NCBI RefSeq assembly: GCF_030269365.1
Contig: NZ_BSTF01000011.1
Coordinates: 124,001 to 188,000, forward strand
DNA: 64,000 nt
DNA from: Lentzea sp. NBRC 102530
Lineage (GTDB): Bacteria; Actinomycetota; Actinomycetes; Mycobacteriales; Pseudonocardiaceae
Direction: 5' to 3'
Under the pieces are notes generated by a model. That model saw only the letters and a program-made list of their open reading frames with translations, had not been told where the DNA came from and made no database searches. The position numbers and the translations under genes were made by a program. Of this stretch, positions 1 to 9,934 are shown piece after piece. How positions within the stretch are numbered: the stretch's first letter is position 1; every line of letters starts with the position of its first letter.

Positions 1-273
1 ATCATCGTGGCGTTCGTGGCCGGCATCAACCTGATGATCGGCAGCCCCTCCGGCTCGACGGTCACCGTCCTGTCGCTGCTGCCGCCGTTCGCCCCGATCC
101 TGATGCCCGGCCGGATGGCGCTCGGCGTCGCACCGGCCTGGCAGGTGCTGCTGGCCGTGGCGCTCGCGTTGCTGGCCATCGCGGCCATCACGTGGCTGGG
201 CGGCAAGGTCTACGCGAACGCCGTGCTGCGGACCGGCGCTCGCGTCAAGCTCCGCGAGGCGCTCAGGACTTGA
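1..273 (+). CDS. ABC-2 type transporter permease, C-terminal fragment (5' end outside window)
   Basis: The reading frame is open to the first base, so only the last 90 codons are present. The fragment shows a long hydrophobic stretch, a second membrane helix (VLLAVALALLAIAAIT) and a cytoplasmic tail with YANAVLRTGARVKLREAL. That tail closely resembles the end of NatB/YhaP-like ABC-2 permeases, which export ions or small molecules with a separate ATPase. The partner ATPase would lie upstream, outside the window. The stop overlaps the end of the convergent photolyase gene by 11 nt. Family assignment is good; the substrate is unknown. Confidence 0.7.
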   Translation: MIVAFVAGINLMIGSPSGSTVTVLSLLPPFAPILMPGRMALGVAPAWQVLLAVALALLAIAAITWLGGKVYANAVLRTGARVKLREALRT

Positions 274-1507
274 TCGCCTGGTAGCGGTCGAGCGCGATCT
301 GGCGTTCGACCGCGTGGTCGACGATCGGCGTGATGGTGTGGGAGTCCGGTGCGTACCTCTTGACGTACGCGCCGTCCGGGTCGAACTTCTTGGCCTGCGT
401 GGTCGGGTTGAAGACGCGGAAGAACGGCGCCGCGTCCGTGCCGCAGCCCGCGACCCACTGCCAGTTGTGCTGGTTCGAGGCGATGTCGCCGTCGACCAGG
501 TGGTTCATGAAGTGCCGCGCGCCCCACCACCACGGCAGGTGCAGGTCCTTGACCAGGAAGCTGGCCACGATCATGCGCACCCGGTTGTGCATGAAGCCCT
601 CTTGCAGCAGCTGCCTCATGCCGGCGTCGACGATGCCGAACCCCGTGCGGCCTTCCTTCCAGGCCTCGAAGAGCTCCTCGTCGTGGTCGAGTTCCATGCG
701 GTCGAACTTGCGGTCGTAGTTCTCGCGCGCGGTCTCGGGCTTGTGCCACAGCACGTCGGCGTAGAACTCCCGCCAGGCGAGCTCGCTGCGATACGTTCCG
801 TCACAGTCCTGCAGGAGCGTGCGGGGGTGCAGGACACCCCACCGCAGGAACGCCGACATGCGGCTGGTCGCGTCCATGTCGGGGCGGTCGCGCGTCTTGT
901 CGTAGTCGTCGAGGCGTTCGTCGCGGAACTTCTCCCAGAGCGCGAGGGCGTCCCCGAGTCGTTCCTCCGTCTTCGGGATCTCGGCGCTGTGCGCGGGTTC
1001 GATCCAGTCCAGGGTGGACGCGTCGGTGTCCGCGGGCTTGCGCCAGCCGTGTTCCAGCCAGGCGTTGCGGAACGGCGTGAAGACCTTGAACGGCGTGCCG
1101 TCCTGCTTGCGCACCCGTCCCGGCGCGACGGCGTACGGCGAGCCGGAGCGGACGAGTTCGACGTCCCCCAACGCTTCCTCGACGGCCTCGTCCCTGCGCC
1201 TGCCGTAGGGCGCGTAGTCCGCGGAGATGTGGACGCTTTGAGCGCCGATCTCCTTGGCGATGCGGGGAACCGTCTTCACCGGATCGCCGTGCACGACCAT
1301 CAGGCGCCCGCCGAGTTCGTCGTTCAGGGCGTGCAGACAGCGATGCAGGAAATCGATTCGCGCCTGCCCCGACGGTTTCAGCAACCGGTCGTCGAGAACG
1401 AACAACGCGAGTGCGCGGGGAGATCTTTCCGCCGCGGCGAGAATGGCGGGATGATCGGATGTCCGCAAATCACGGCGGAACCAGACGAGTGACGGGGAAG
1501 AACTCAC
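263..1507 (-). CDS. phrB: Deoxyribodipyrimidine (CPD) photolyase
   Basis: A 414-residue flavoprotein that uses light energy to split UV-induced cyclobutane pyrimidine dimers. The N-terminal antenna-binding domain begins with LVWFRRDLRTSDHPA. The C-terminal FAD domain carries ELAWREFYADVLW, the G-rich segment TGFGIVDAGMRQL, HNRVRMIVASFLVKDL, and NQHNWQWVAGCGTDAAP with the conserved tryptophans of the electron-transfer chain. Length matches class I photolyases (about 420-470 residues). The start is GTG. It lies head to head with nothing obvious and probably has its own promoter in the short gap before the next gene. A cryptochrome is a less likely alternative because of the complete DNA-repair-type FAD pocket. 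Confidence 0.93.
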   Translation of the reverse strand: MSSSPSLVWFRRDLRTSDHPAILAAAERSPRALALFVLDDRLLKPSGQARIDFLHRCLHALNDELGGRLMVVHGDPVKTVPRIAKEIGAQSVHISADYAPYGRRRDEAVEEALGDVELVRSGSPYAVAPGRVRKQDGTPFKVFTPFRNAWLEHGWRKPADTDASTLDWIEPAHSAEIPKTEERLGDALALWEKFRDERLDDYDKTRDRPDMDATSRMSAFLRWGVLHPRTLLQDCDGTYRSELAWREFYADVLWHKPETARENYDRKFDRMELDHDEELFEAWKEGRTGFGIVDAGMRQLLQEGFMHNRVRMIVASFLVKDLHLPWWWGARHFMNHLVDGDIASNQHNWQWVAGCGTDAAPFFRVFNPTTQAKKFDPDGAYVKRYAPDSHTITPIVDHAVERQIALDRYQAIKS

Positions 1508-1516
1508 GTTCCGACG

Positions 1517-1861
1517 CTAAGGCGAGCGGGACGGGTCTGCATGATGGGCGCCGTCGAGCACGATCAGCCGGACCATCTCGCGCAGCCTGCCGTAGTAGTG
1601 CGCGGCGTACGGGCGGTGGTGCGGCGACGCGGGGTCGGCGAAGAGCGGGACGACCCGGTGCAGGTCGTCGAGGCAGCGGGCGGCCGTGCCGAAGATGTCG
1701 TCGTTGAGGACACCGCGATTGACCAGCCAGTTCTGCGTGCAGCCCGAAGCATCGGCGTCGACCGTGACCATGCAGACGCCGTCGATGTCGGCACCCCGCA
1801 GGCCGTGGGGGAACTTCAACTTCCGGTGCAGCGCGTACATCCGTTCGACTTCCGCTCGCAC
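1517..1861 (-). CDS. Conserved hypothetical protein, 114 aa
   Basis: A small soluble protein with no signal peptide or membrane segment. It has an acidic/aliphatic core and a His-rich stretch (PASPHHRPYAAHYYGRLREM) near the C terminus. I do not recognise the family. An internal ATG at 1840 (MYALHRKLKFPHG) is an equally reasonable start. It is 9 nt upstream of the photolyase gene on the same strand and may be cotranscribed with it, but no function should be inferred from that alone. Confidence 0.55.
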   Translation of the reverse strand: MRAEVERMYALHRKLKFPHGLRGADIDGVCMVTVDADASGCTQNWLVNRGVLNDDIFGTAARCLDDLHRVVPLFADPASPHHRPYAAHYYGRLREMVRLIVLDGAHHADPSRSP

Positions 1862-1882
1862 GTCCTCACCCCCAGGTAACGC

Positions 1883-1915
1883 GAAAGGCGCGCCGCCCGT
1901 GGCGACGCGCCTTTC
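1883..1915 (-). terminator. Intrinsic-type terminator after gltA
   Basis: A perfect 10-bp inverted repeat (GAAAGGCGCG at 1883-1892 and CGCGCCTTTC at 1906-1915) with a 13-nt loop. It lies 27 nt beyond the citrate synthase stop codon. There is no long U tract, which is usual in actinobacteria. It may serve both gltA and any convergent transcription. Confidence 0.6.
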
Positions 1916-1941
1916 ATACTGCCTGAAGAACTAGCCAGTGA

Positions 1942-3255
<1,314 letters not shown>

Positions 3256-3277
3256 TCAAGTCCCTCTCAACGCTCGG

Positions 3278-3329
3278 ACGGGGTGGCGGCAGGCCACGCC
3301 GGGCCTGCCGTCGTCTCGGACCACCCCGT
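3278..3329 (-). promoter_or_regulatory. Two-step hairpin in the gltA 5' leader
   Basis: Reading toward gltA, a 9-bp outer stem pairs 3321-3329 (CCACCCCGT on +) with 3278-3286 (ACGGGGTGG on +). Inside it a perfect 9-bp stem pairs 302-310 with 287-295 of the 3xxx block (GGCCTGCCG and CGGCAGGCC) around a 6-nt loop. The structure ends about 22 nt before the gltA start. It may be a leader RNA element or an upstream terminator or attenuator. No known riboswitch class is recognisable. Confidence 0.4.
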
Positions 3330-3480
3330 TGGGATCTGAGTCTTCAAGTCCAGTCACGCTAGTCGGCGGAAGGCCCGCCTCGCAGCAGCGGTGTGAACCG
3401 ATTCTGTGAGATGGGACCGGCATCACATCCGTAATGCCAGTTTCTAGCGCGGCTACCCCACGGTAGTCCGATCCTCCGTT

Positions 3481-4413
3481 TTATCCACCCAAGGCGGCGG
3501 TGAGTTCGCTCGCAAAGGGCGGTTCGGCACCCGCACGGGAACATGTGATCGCGGCGGCCGCACCGGCGTACGTCAATGCGGTGGTCCATTCCTCGTCCGA
3601 GAGGCCGCGGATCTTCTCGGCGCTGAGCGCGTCGTGGTCGTGCAGCCACGCGAGCAGGGCGCCTTGCACGGTGTCGCCCGCCCCGATCGTGTCGACCACG
3701 TCCACCTTCACGGGTGGCACGTCGACCTGTCCGGTGGCCGTGATCACTGACAGACCGTCGCCACCTTTCGTCAGGACGACGGCGGCCGGCCCCTGTGAAA
3801 TCCACGTCCTTGCGATCTCGATCACGTCGTCGGACTCGGCGAGCCACTGGGCGTCCTCGACCGAGAGCTTGAGCAGGCCGACGTCGGGCAGCCACGACCG
3901 GAACCGCGCGCGGTAGGCGCCCGGATCGTCGATGAGACCGGCCCGGATGTTGGGGTCGAGCGCCGTGAGCAAGCGCTTGCCCTCGCGCCGCAGCACCGTC
4001 TCGTAGACCGAGGCGCCGGGTTCGAGGACGAGGGACAGCGTGCCGAACGACACCGCCTTGGCGTCCGCGGGCAACGGGCCGGGGTCCTCGACGAGCCGGT
4101 CTGCCGTGCCGTCGACGTAGAACGCGTAGCGCGCGCTGCCGTCGTCCGCGAGGCCCACGACGGCGAGCGTGGTGTTCTCCGGTCCACGTTGGACCAGGTC
4201 CGTCGTCACGTTCGCCGCGTGCAGCCGCTTGACCAGCTGCTCTCCGAAGTGGTCGGTCGACACCCGCGACAGGAACGCCGTCGGCACGTCCAGCCGTCCG
4301 AGCGCCACAGCCACGTTGTACGGCCCGCCGCCGAGCTTCGGCGCGAGCGGGGTGAGCTCGTCCTCGCCCACCGGCACCATGTCGACCAGAGCCTCACCAG
4401 CAACCACGATCAC
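3481..4413 (-). CDS. PfkB-family sugar kinase (fructokinase-like)
   Basis: A 310-residue ribokinase-fold kinase that phosphorylates a sugar with ATP in the cytoplasm. The N-terminal sugar-binding signature is GGGPYNVAVALGRLDVPTAF, and the C-terminal PfkB signature DTIGAGDTVQGALLAWL contains the catalytic aspartate. The GTG start at 4413 reads VIVVAGEALVDMVP, the normal family N terminus. It is preceded by AAGGAG at about 10 nt, located in the last codons of the tetR gene. The two genes are 5 nt apart and probably cotranscribed. Fructokinase is the most likely specificity, by similarity to FrK-like members; ribokinase or 2-keto-3-deoxygluconate kinase is possible. Confidence 0.88.
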   Translation of the reverse strand: MIVVAGEALVDMVPVGEDELTPLAPKLGGGPYNVAVALGRLDVPTAFLSRVSTDHFGEQLVKRLHAANVTTDLVQRGPENTTLAVVGLADDGSARYAFYVDGTADRLVEDPGPLPADAKAVSFGTLSLVLEPGASVYETVLRREGKRLLTALDPNIRAGLIDDPGAYRARFRSWLPDVGLLKLSVEDAQWLAESDDVIEIARTWISQGPAAVVLTKGGDGLSVITATGQVDVPPVKVDVVDTIGAGDTVQGALLAWLHDHDALSAEKIRGLSDEEWTTALTYAGAAAAITCSRAGAEPPFASELTAALGG

Positions 4414-4418
4414 GCGCT

Positions 4419-5009
4419 CTACTCCTTCTGGGAGACCCCGTTCCTCTGGAGCCCATCCAACAACAGTTCGCCCAGGGCGGTGAACGCCTCGGCGTCCGAA
4501 ACGCCTGCCCGCTTCGTGAGGACCCCGGTCTGGATGCCCTCGATGAGCAGACCGGCCATCTCGGCGAACAGCGTGGCGTGCACCTCGCGGAACACGTGGC
4601 GTTCGACGCCGTCCTGGATGAACGCCTTGATGCGCTCGGCCGCAGCGCGCGCGTTGCGTTCGTAGGTGGCCCTCGTCGGTGGGAACTCGGACACGTCCGC
4701 GATGAACGCCGCCGAGGCCTTGTTCAGCTCCTCCGCGGCCCCCGCGAGGTAGCTGCCGATGCGTTTGCGCACGTCGTTGAGGCCCGCGATGCGCTTCTCG
4801 ATGCGTTCGGCGGCGCCCTTGAAGTACCGGCCGACGACCCGGACCGCGAGCTGCTCCTTGCTGCCGGCGAGCGCGTACAGCGTGGATTTCGAGCAGTGCA
4901 GCCTGCCCGCGATGTCGTCCAGCGTGAGATGCCCGAAGCCCTCGGTGAGGAACAACGCCTCCAACCGGGTGAGCAGCTCGGCCTGCCGCTGCGTGAGAGC
5001 CCGCGTCAT
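4419..5009 (-). CDS. TetR-family transcriptional regulator
   Basis: A 196-residue regulator. Residues about 10-60 form the DNA-binding domain (ALFLTEGFGHLTLDDIAGRL then HCSKSTLYALAGSKEQL), followed by an alpha-helical ligand domain. It is divergent from an acyl-CoA dehydrogenase gene with an 83-nt shared region containing an inverted repeat. It therefore probably controls itself and the dehydrogenase, perhaps in response to an acyl-CoA. The sugar kinase downstream is likely in the same transcript. Confidence 0.9.
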   Translation of the reverse strand: MTRALTQRQAELLTRLEALFLTEGFGHLTLDDIAGRLHCSKSTLYALAGSKEQLAVRVVGRYFKGAAERIEKRIAGLNDVRKRIGSYLAGAAEELNKASAAFIADVSEFPPTRATYERNARAAAERIKAFIQDGVERHVFREVHATLFAEMAGLLIEGIQTGVLTKRAGVSDAEAFTALGELLLDGLQRNGVSQKE

Positions 5010-5036
5010 ATGAGGACCTTGCCACAGTCACTGGCT

Positions 5037-5066
5037 GCTGTACTGCACAACGCACTAGAGTACAGC
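5037..5066. promoter_or_regulatory. Candidate TetR operator between tetR and acyl-CoA dehydrogenase genes
   Basis: A perfect 8-bp inverted repeat (GCTGTACT at 5037-5044, AGTACAGC at 5059-5066) separated by 14 nt. A third AGTACA half follows at 5071. It sits in the short divergent intergenic region, the expected place for an autoregulatory TetR site. Confidence 0.55.
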
Positions 5067-5092
5067 TACCAGTACACCACCGGAGGTCGACG

Positions 5093-6232
5093 ATGCCCGC
5101 CGAGCGGCTGCTCCCCACCCAAGAGGCCGAGGACCTGATCGCGCTGGTCAGGGAGATCGCGCGGGACGAACTCAAGCCCCACGCGGCCGACGCCGAGGAG
5201 AACGAGAAGTTCCCCCGCGACGCGTTCCGCCTGCTGGGCAGGTCGGGCCTGCTGGGCCTGCCGTACGCCGAGGAGTTCGGCGGCGGCGAGCAGCCCTACG
5301 AGGTGTACCTGCAGGCGTTGGAGGAGGTCGCCTCCGCGTGGATGACGGTCGCCGTCGGCCTCTCCGTGCACGTCATGTCCTGCTACGGCCTGGCGCAGTT
5401 CGGCACCCGCGAGCAGCAGGAGCGCTGGCTGCCCGAGATGCTCGAGGGCGAACTGCTCGGCGGCTACGCGCTGTCCGAGGTGCAGGCGGGCTCCGACCCG
5501 GCCGCCATGGCGACCCGCGCCGTCCGCAAGGGCTCCGAGTACGTCGTGAACGGCACCAAGGCGTGGATCACGCACGCCGGCGCCGCCGACTTCTACACGC
5601 TGATGGCCCGCACGTCCCCCGACGCGGGCCGCGGCATCTCGTGCTTCCTCGCGCCGGGTGAGGCGTCCGGTCTCGTGGCCGCCACCCCTGAGCGCAAGAT
5701 GGGGCTCACCGGTTCCATCACCGCGCAGCTGGCGTTCGACGACGTGCGGTTCGGCGCGGACCGGCTGATCGGCAACGAGGGCGACGGCCTGAAGATCGCA
5801 CTGTCCGCTTTGGACTCCGGCCGGCTCGGGATCGCCGCCTGTGCGGTGGGTCTGGCGCAGGCCGCCCTGGACGAGGCCGTGGCGTACGCCAAGACGCGCA
5901 CGCAGTTCGGCCGTCCGATCATCGAGTTCCAGGGCCTGGAGTTCCTGCTCGCCGACATGGCCGCCGCCGTGGAGTCCGCTCGGGCCACCTACATCTCGGC
6001 CGCGCGCCGGCGCGACCGCGGGTTGCCGTTCCGGCAGCAGGCGTCGATCGCCAAGCTCATCGCCACCGATGCGGCGATGAAGGTGACGACCGACGCCGTG
6101 CAGGTGCTCGGCGGTGCCGGCTACACCCGTGACTTCCCGGTCGAGCGGTACATGCGCGAGGCCAAGGTGTTGCAGATCTTCGAGGGCACCAACCAGATCC
6201 AGCGCCTGGTGATCGGGCGCGGACTGCGTTAG
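5093..6232 (+). CDS. Acyl-CoA dehydrogenase
   Basis: A 379-residue FAD enzyme introducing the alpha,beta double bond into an acyl-CoA and passing electrons to electron-transfer flavoprotein. Family signatures are YALSEVQAGSDPAAM (FAD/substrate loop), the middle beta domain with MGLTGSITAQLAFDDV, and the C-terminal QIFEGTNQIQRLVIGR. The ATG start follows a GGAGG ribosome binding site. Length is typical (about 380). It faces the TetR regulator across a probable operator. The stop overlaps the convergent amidohydrolase by 4 nt. Chain-length specificity cannot be read from the sequence. Confidence 0.93.
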   Translation: MPAERLLPTQEAEDLIALVREIARDELKPHAADAEENEKFPRDAFRLLGRSGLLGLPYAEEFGGGEQPYEVYLQALEEVASAWMTVAVGLSVHVMSCYGLAQFGTREQQERWLPEMLEGELLGGYALSEVQAGSDPAAMATRAVRKGSEYVVNGTKAWITHAGAADFYTLMARTSPDAGRGISCFLAPGEASGLVAATPERKMGLTGSITAQLAFDDVRFGADRLIGNEGDGLKIALSALDSGRLGIAACAVGLAQAALDEAVAYAKTRTQFGRPIIEFQGLEFLLADMAAAVESARATYISAARRRDRGLPFRQQASIAKLIATDAAMKVTTDAVQVLGGAGYTRDFPVERYMREAKVLQIFEGTNQIQRLVIGRGLR

Positions 6233-7440
6233 TCGCTTTCGCGGTAGAAGGGGTCGGCCACGGCCCCTTCGCCCTTCTGCTCGTTCCACGTGTAGACCTC
6301 GCGGCCCTGGACGTAGACGTTCAGGGCGCGGCTCATCACGTCGAGCGGGTCACCGGACCAGATCACCACGTCGCCGTCGAGCCCGGGCCTGAGCGAACCG
6401 ACCCGGTCGTCCAGGCCCATGATCCTGGCGGGGTTGGTGGTGATGGACTTCAGGGCGGTGTCGCGGTCGAGGCCTTCCTTGACCGCGAGGGTGGCCTGGT
6501 GCACCAGGAAGTGGATCGGCACCACCGGGTGGTCCGTGGTGATCGCGAGTTCGACACCGGCGCGCGCGAGGATGCCCGGGTTGCGCAGGCCCCGGTTGCG
6601 AAGCTCCACTTTGGACCTGCTGGTGAACAGCGGGCCGATGATGACCGGGATCCGCTTGTCCGCGATGACGTCCGCGATCAGGTGGCCTTCGGTGCCGTGG
6701 TTGAGGATCAGGCGGTAGCCGAACTCCTCCGACAGGCGGATGGCCGTGGCGATGTCGTCGGCCCGGTGCGCGTGCTGGCACCAGCCGAGTTCGCCGCTGA
6801 GCACCTTGCCGAGGATCTCCATGGTGTTGTCGCGGTCGAACGGCTTGCCGTCCTTCTCCGCCTCGGCCTTCTTGGCCGCGTAGTCCTGGGCCTTGGTCAG
6901 CTGGTCGCGGATGACCGCCGCCACGCCCTGGCGGGTGGACGGCAGCTTGCCCTTGTCGCCGTAGACGCGCTTGGGGTTCTCGCCCAGGGCGCTCTTCACG
7001 CTCACCGGTTCCTTGACGAGCATCTCGTCGACCGTGCGACCCCAGCACTTGATCGCGACCGTCTGGCCGCCGATGGGGTTGCCGCTGCCCGGCTTGATCA
7101 CCGCGGTGGTGACGCCACCGCTCAGGGCGTCCGCGAAGCCCAGGTCGGCGGGGTTGATGGCGTCGAGGGCACGCATCCTCGCGCCGACCGGGTCCGTCAT
7201 CTCGTTGGTGTCCTGGCCGGCCCAGCCCTCGGCCTCCTCGTGGACGCCGATGTGGCCGTGGGCCTCGACGAAGCCCGGGAGGACCCAGGCGCCGTTCGCG
7301 TCGACCGTTCTGGTGCCGTCCGGGATGTCGACGTTCTGGCCCACGGCTGCGATCTTGCCGTCCTGGATCAGGACGGTGCCGCCTTCGATCGGGGCGCCGT
7401 CCACGGGGACGACGTAGCCGCTGGTGATCGCGAGGTTCAT
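6229..7440 (-). CDS. Amidohydrolase (imidazolonepropionase/dipeptidase-like)
   Basis: A 403-residue metal-dependent hydrolase of the amidohydrolase superfamily. It starts with the small beta-sandwich (ITSGYVVPVDGAPIEGGTVLIQDGKIAAVG). The metal motif is FVEAHGHIGVHEE (HxH), with later histidines in CQHAHRADDI and LILNHGTEGHLI and an aspartate in ITTDHPVVPIHF. The C-terminal sandwich includes GLDGDVVIWSGDPLD. No signal peptide is present, so it is cytoplasmic. Substrate is unknown; many related actinobacterial proteins are annotated only as amidohydrolases. Confidence 0.85.
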   Translation of the reverse strand: MNLAITSGYVVPVDGAPIEGGTVLIQDGKIAAVGQNVDIPDGTRTVDANGAWVLPGFVEAHGHIGVHEEAEGWAGQDTNEMTDPVGARMRALDAINPADLGFADALSGGVTTAVIKPGSGNPIGGQTVAIKCWGRTVDEMLVKEPVSVKSALGENPKRVYGDKGKLPSTRQGVAAVIRDQLTKAQDYAAKKAEAEKDGKPFDRDNTMEILGKVLSGELGWCQHAHRADDIATAIRLSEEFGYRLILNHGTEGHLIADVIADKRIPVIIGPLFTSRSKVELRNRGLRNPGILARAGVELAITTDHPVVPIHFLVHQATLAVKEGLDRDTALKSITTNPARIMGLDDRVGSLRPGLDGDVVIWSGDPLDVMSRALNVYVQGREVYTWNEQKGEGAVADPFYRESD

Positions 7441-7517
7441 GGTTAGCGACGCTAACGGTTTTGGTCGGTGGTGGCCACCCGGTACGTCACCTTGGTCCCG
7501 CTCGGCTCAGCAGGTGG

Positions 7518-8402
7518 TCAGAGCGGGCGGATGCCCCACCGTGCGCCCCAGGACTCCCCCGGCGAGACCCAGATCAGGTCCACCCCCGAGTTGAGCGCGT
7601 CCGGCGGGCACGTCATGGGCTCGACCGCCACCGCGCGGCCCCGGTTCGGGTAGGAGTCCGGGGTGTAGACCTGCACCCAGCGGAACGCCGGGTCCGCCCA
7701 CACCTCCACACCACTGTCCTTCGAGGTCAGGGTGTGGTGGATCAGGCCGTCGGACGCCGGTTCGCAGCCTCCGAAGGGCGTGTCCAGCTTCGCGCCCTCC
7801 AGCGGGCGGCCCCCGCGGAAGTCGAACTGCGTGCCCTCGACCGGGGTGGCCGGGCCGGACGGGACCATGCGGTCGGTGTCCAGCGGCAGCACGGTGGTCG
7901 CGGCGAGGGTCAGGGTGCACGCGTCGGTCGCGGCGTTGCCCGCTCGGGGGTACGGGTGGGTGCCCACGCCGAACGGGGTGGGGACGTCGCCCACGTTCTT
8001 CACGCCGTGGGTGACGGTCAGGCCGTTGTCGTCGAGGGCGTAGGAGACGGTGACGTCGAGGGCCGCCGGCCAGCCCGGCTGGGGTTCGATCAGGGCCCGC
8101 AGCGACACGAGGGAGCCGGTGTGTTCGAGGACCGACCACGGACGGCGGCGGACCAGGCCGTGGATGGCGTTGCCCCTGGCCGGCTCGGTGATCTCCAGCT
8201 CCTGCCGGACGCCGTCCAGCACCCAGGTGGCACCCGCGGTCCGGTTCGGCCAGGGGACGAGGACAGCGCCCGCGCTCATCGGAGGTTTCTCGTCGGCGCC
8301 GAACGTTTCCACGTATGGGACGTCGTCGACCTCGAAGGAGCGCAGGCCCGCCCCTACAGTCGTGATCACGGCGGTGGCACCCTCGTACGAGATCCCCAAC
8401 AT
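7518..8402 (-). CDS. Aldose 1-epimerase family protein
   Basis: A 294-residue galactose-mutarotase-fold enzyme, expected to interconvert alpha and beta anomers of an aldose or bind a phosphosugar. The catalytic-type histidines lie in NAIHGLVRRRPW and FGVGTHPYPRAG; a C-terminal acidic region contains AVAVEPMTCPPDALNSG, with the usual base glutamate. It is a single gene between convergent or divergent neighbours, so there is no pathway context. Confidence 0.85.
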   Translation of the reverse strand: MLGISYEGATAVITTVGAGLRSFEVDDVPYVETFGADEKPPMSAGAVLVPWPNRTAGATWVLDGVRQELEITEPARGNAIHGLVRRRPWSVLEHTGSLVSLRALIEPQPGWPAALDVTVSYALDDNGLTVTHGVKNVGDVPTPFGVGTHPYPRAGNAATDACTLTLAATTVLPLDTDRMVPSGPATPVEGTQFDFRGGRPLEGAKLDTPFGGCEPASDGLIHHTLTSKDSGVEVWADPAFRWVQVYTPDSYPNRGRAVAVEPMTCPPDALNSGVDLIWVSPGESWGARWGIRPL

Positions 8403-8440
8403 GAGGCTGAAGCCTACGGGGCCGGCGAAAGGATTTGCCC

Positions 8441-9217
8441 ATGAAGGTTCATCACCTCAACTGCGCCACGTTCCGGCCGCCCCTGGTGGCCGGTGGGCTG
8501 GTGGCGCACTGCCTGCTGATCGAGTCCGACCAGGGGCTGGTGCTGGTCGACACGGGTTTCGGGATGAACGAGGTGACGAACCCCAAGGGGACGATCGACC
8601 CGATGAGCCGCACGTTGCTGCGGCCGGTGCTCGACATCACCGAGACGGCGATCAGCCAGGTCGAGAAGCGCGGGTACACGGCGGACGACGTGCGGCACGT
8701 GCTGGTGACGCACCTGGACCTCGACCACGCCGGTGGGTTGCGGGACTTCCCCAAGGCGACCGTGCACGTGCTGGACGCGGAACTGGAGGCCGCGGTCGGG
8801 GCCAAGGGGACCAAGGAGAAGGCGCGGTACCCGAAGGCCCAGCGGGACGGGGTGAACTTCCGGACGCACAAGGCCGAGGGGGAGAGCTGGAACGGGTTCG
8901 AGGCCGTCAAGGACGTCGATGGGCTGCCGGACGACATCCTCATGGTGCCGCTGATCGGCCACACGCGCGGGCACACGGGCATCGCGGTCAAGGGCGACGA
9001 CGGGTGGTTGCTGCACGCCGGGGACGCCTACTTCTACCGCGGCGAGGTCGAGACGCCGCCCAGCAACATCTTCGCGTTGAAGCTGACCGCGCGGCAGACC
9101 GAGACGATCCGCGAGCAGCGGCTGTCCAATGTGGAACGCCTCAGGGAGCTCAAGGCGTCGGGTGAGGTGGAGGTCTTCTGCGCCCACGACCCGGTCGAGC
9201 TGGCGCGGCTCGCGTGA
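8441..9217 (+). CDS. MBL-fold metallo-hydrolase (lactonase-like)
   Basis: A 258-residue metallo-beta-lactamase-fold hydrolase. The zinc motif is VLVTHLDLDHAGGLRDFP (HxxxDH type), with further ligands in GHTRGHTGIAV and LLHAGDAYFYRGEVE. This arrangement resembles AiiA-type lactonases and related hydrolases. The ATG at 8441 is preferred over a TTG six bases earlier because AAAGGA lies 9 nt ahead. The stop overlaps the start of the next gene by 4 nt, so the two are translated together. Confidence 0.85.
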   Translation: MKVHHLNCATFRPPLVAGGLVAHCLLIESDQGLVLVDTGFGMNEVTNPKGTIDPMSRTLLRPVLDITETAISQVEKRGYTADDVRHVLVTHLDLDHAGGLRDFPKATVHVLDAELEAAVGAKGTKEKARYPKAQRDGVNFRTHKAEGESWNGFEAVKDVDGLPDDILMVPLIGHTRGHTGIAVKGDDGWLLHAGDAYFYRGEVETPPSNIFALKLTARQTETIREQRLSNVERLRELKASGEVEVFCAHDPVELARLA

Positions 9218-9930
9218 CGTTCATCCACCAGGTCCGCCTCGACCAGGCCGGCGACACGCACCGGTACCCGTTCACGTTGCCGGTGGTGCGGCACCTGATC
9301 GAGCAGCCGTTGCACTTCCGCACGCCCGTCACGTTCCTCACCGGGGACAACGGCGCGGGCAAGTCGACGCTGGCCGAGGCGATCGCGGTGGCGGCCGGGT
9401 TCAACGCCGAGGGCGGCACGCAGTCGTTCCGGTTCGCGACGAAGGCGACGGAGTCGTCGCTCGGTGACCACCTGATCCTGAGCTGGGGCACCAGGAAGCC
9501 GCGCACGGGGTTCTTCCTCCGGGCCGAGTCGTTCTACAACGTCGCCACCGAGATCGACCGCATCGGCGAGGGGATCCACGCCTCGTACGGCGGGAAGTCG
9601 TTGCACGAGCGGTCCCACGGCGAGAGCTTCATCGACCTGATGACGCACCGGTTCGGCGGTCGTGGCCTCTACGTGCTGGACGAGCCGGAGGCCGCGCTGT
9701 CGGTCAAGGGCTGCCTCACCGTTCTCCGGCGCATGCACGAACTCGTCGAGGAGGGCTCGCAGTTCATCATCGCCACGCACTCGCCGATCCTGCTCGCGGC
9801 GCCCGGCGCGACGATCCTGGAGATCACCGACACGATCGACGAGATCTCCTACGACACGGCGGAACCGGTCAGGCTCACCCGCAACTTCCTGGGCGATCCC
9901 GACCGGTTCCTGAAACACCTGCTGGACTAG
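9214..9930 (+). CDS. AAA/ABC-type ATPase, single domain
   Basis: A 238-residue P-loop ATPase. Walker A is [20 protein letters not shown] (about residue 44), the ABC-like signature region includes ERSHGESFIDL, and Walker B is GLYVLDEPEAALS followed by a switch histidine in FIIATHSPILLAAPG. There is no membrane partner nearby, and the structure matches stand-alone RecF/OLD-like cytosolic ATPases rather than a transporter. It is translationally coupled to the MBL hydrolase. Role unknown. Confidence 0.8.
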   Translation: MTFIHQVRLDQAGDTHRYPFTLPVVRHLIEQPLHFRTPVTFLTGDNGAGKSTLAEAIAVAAGFNAEGGTQSFRFATKATESSLGDHLILSWGTRKPRTGFFLRAESFYNVATEIDRIGEGIHASYGGKSLHERSHGESFIDLMTHRFGGRGLYVLDEPEAALSVKGCLTVLRRMHELVEEGSQFIIATHSPILLAAPGATILEITDTIDEISYDTAEPVRLTRNFLGDPDRFLKHLLD

Positions 9931-9934
9931 GAGA

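Noticed and set aside
3481-5175. PfkB gene starting at 5175 (564 aa)
   Set aside because: The extra N terminus is an out-of-frame reading of tetR; the GTG at 4413 has an SD and matches the family start.
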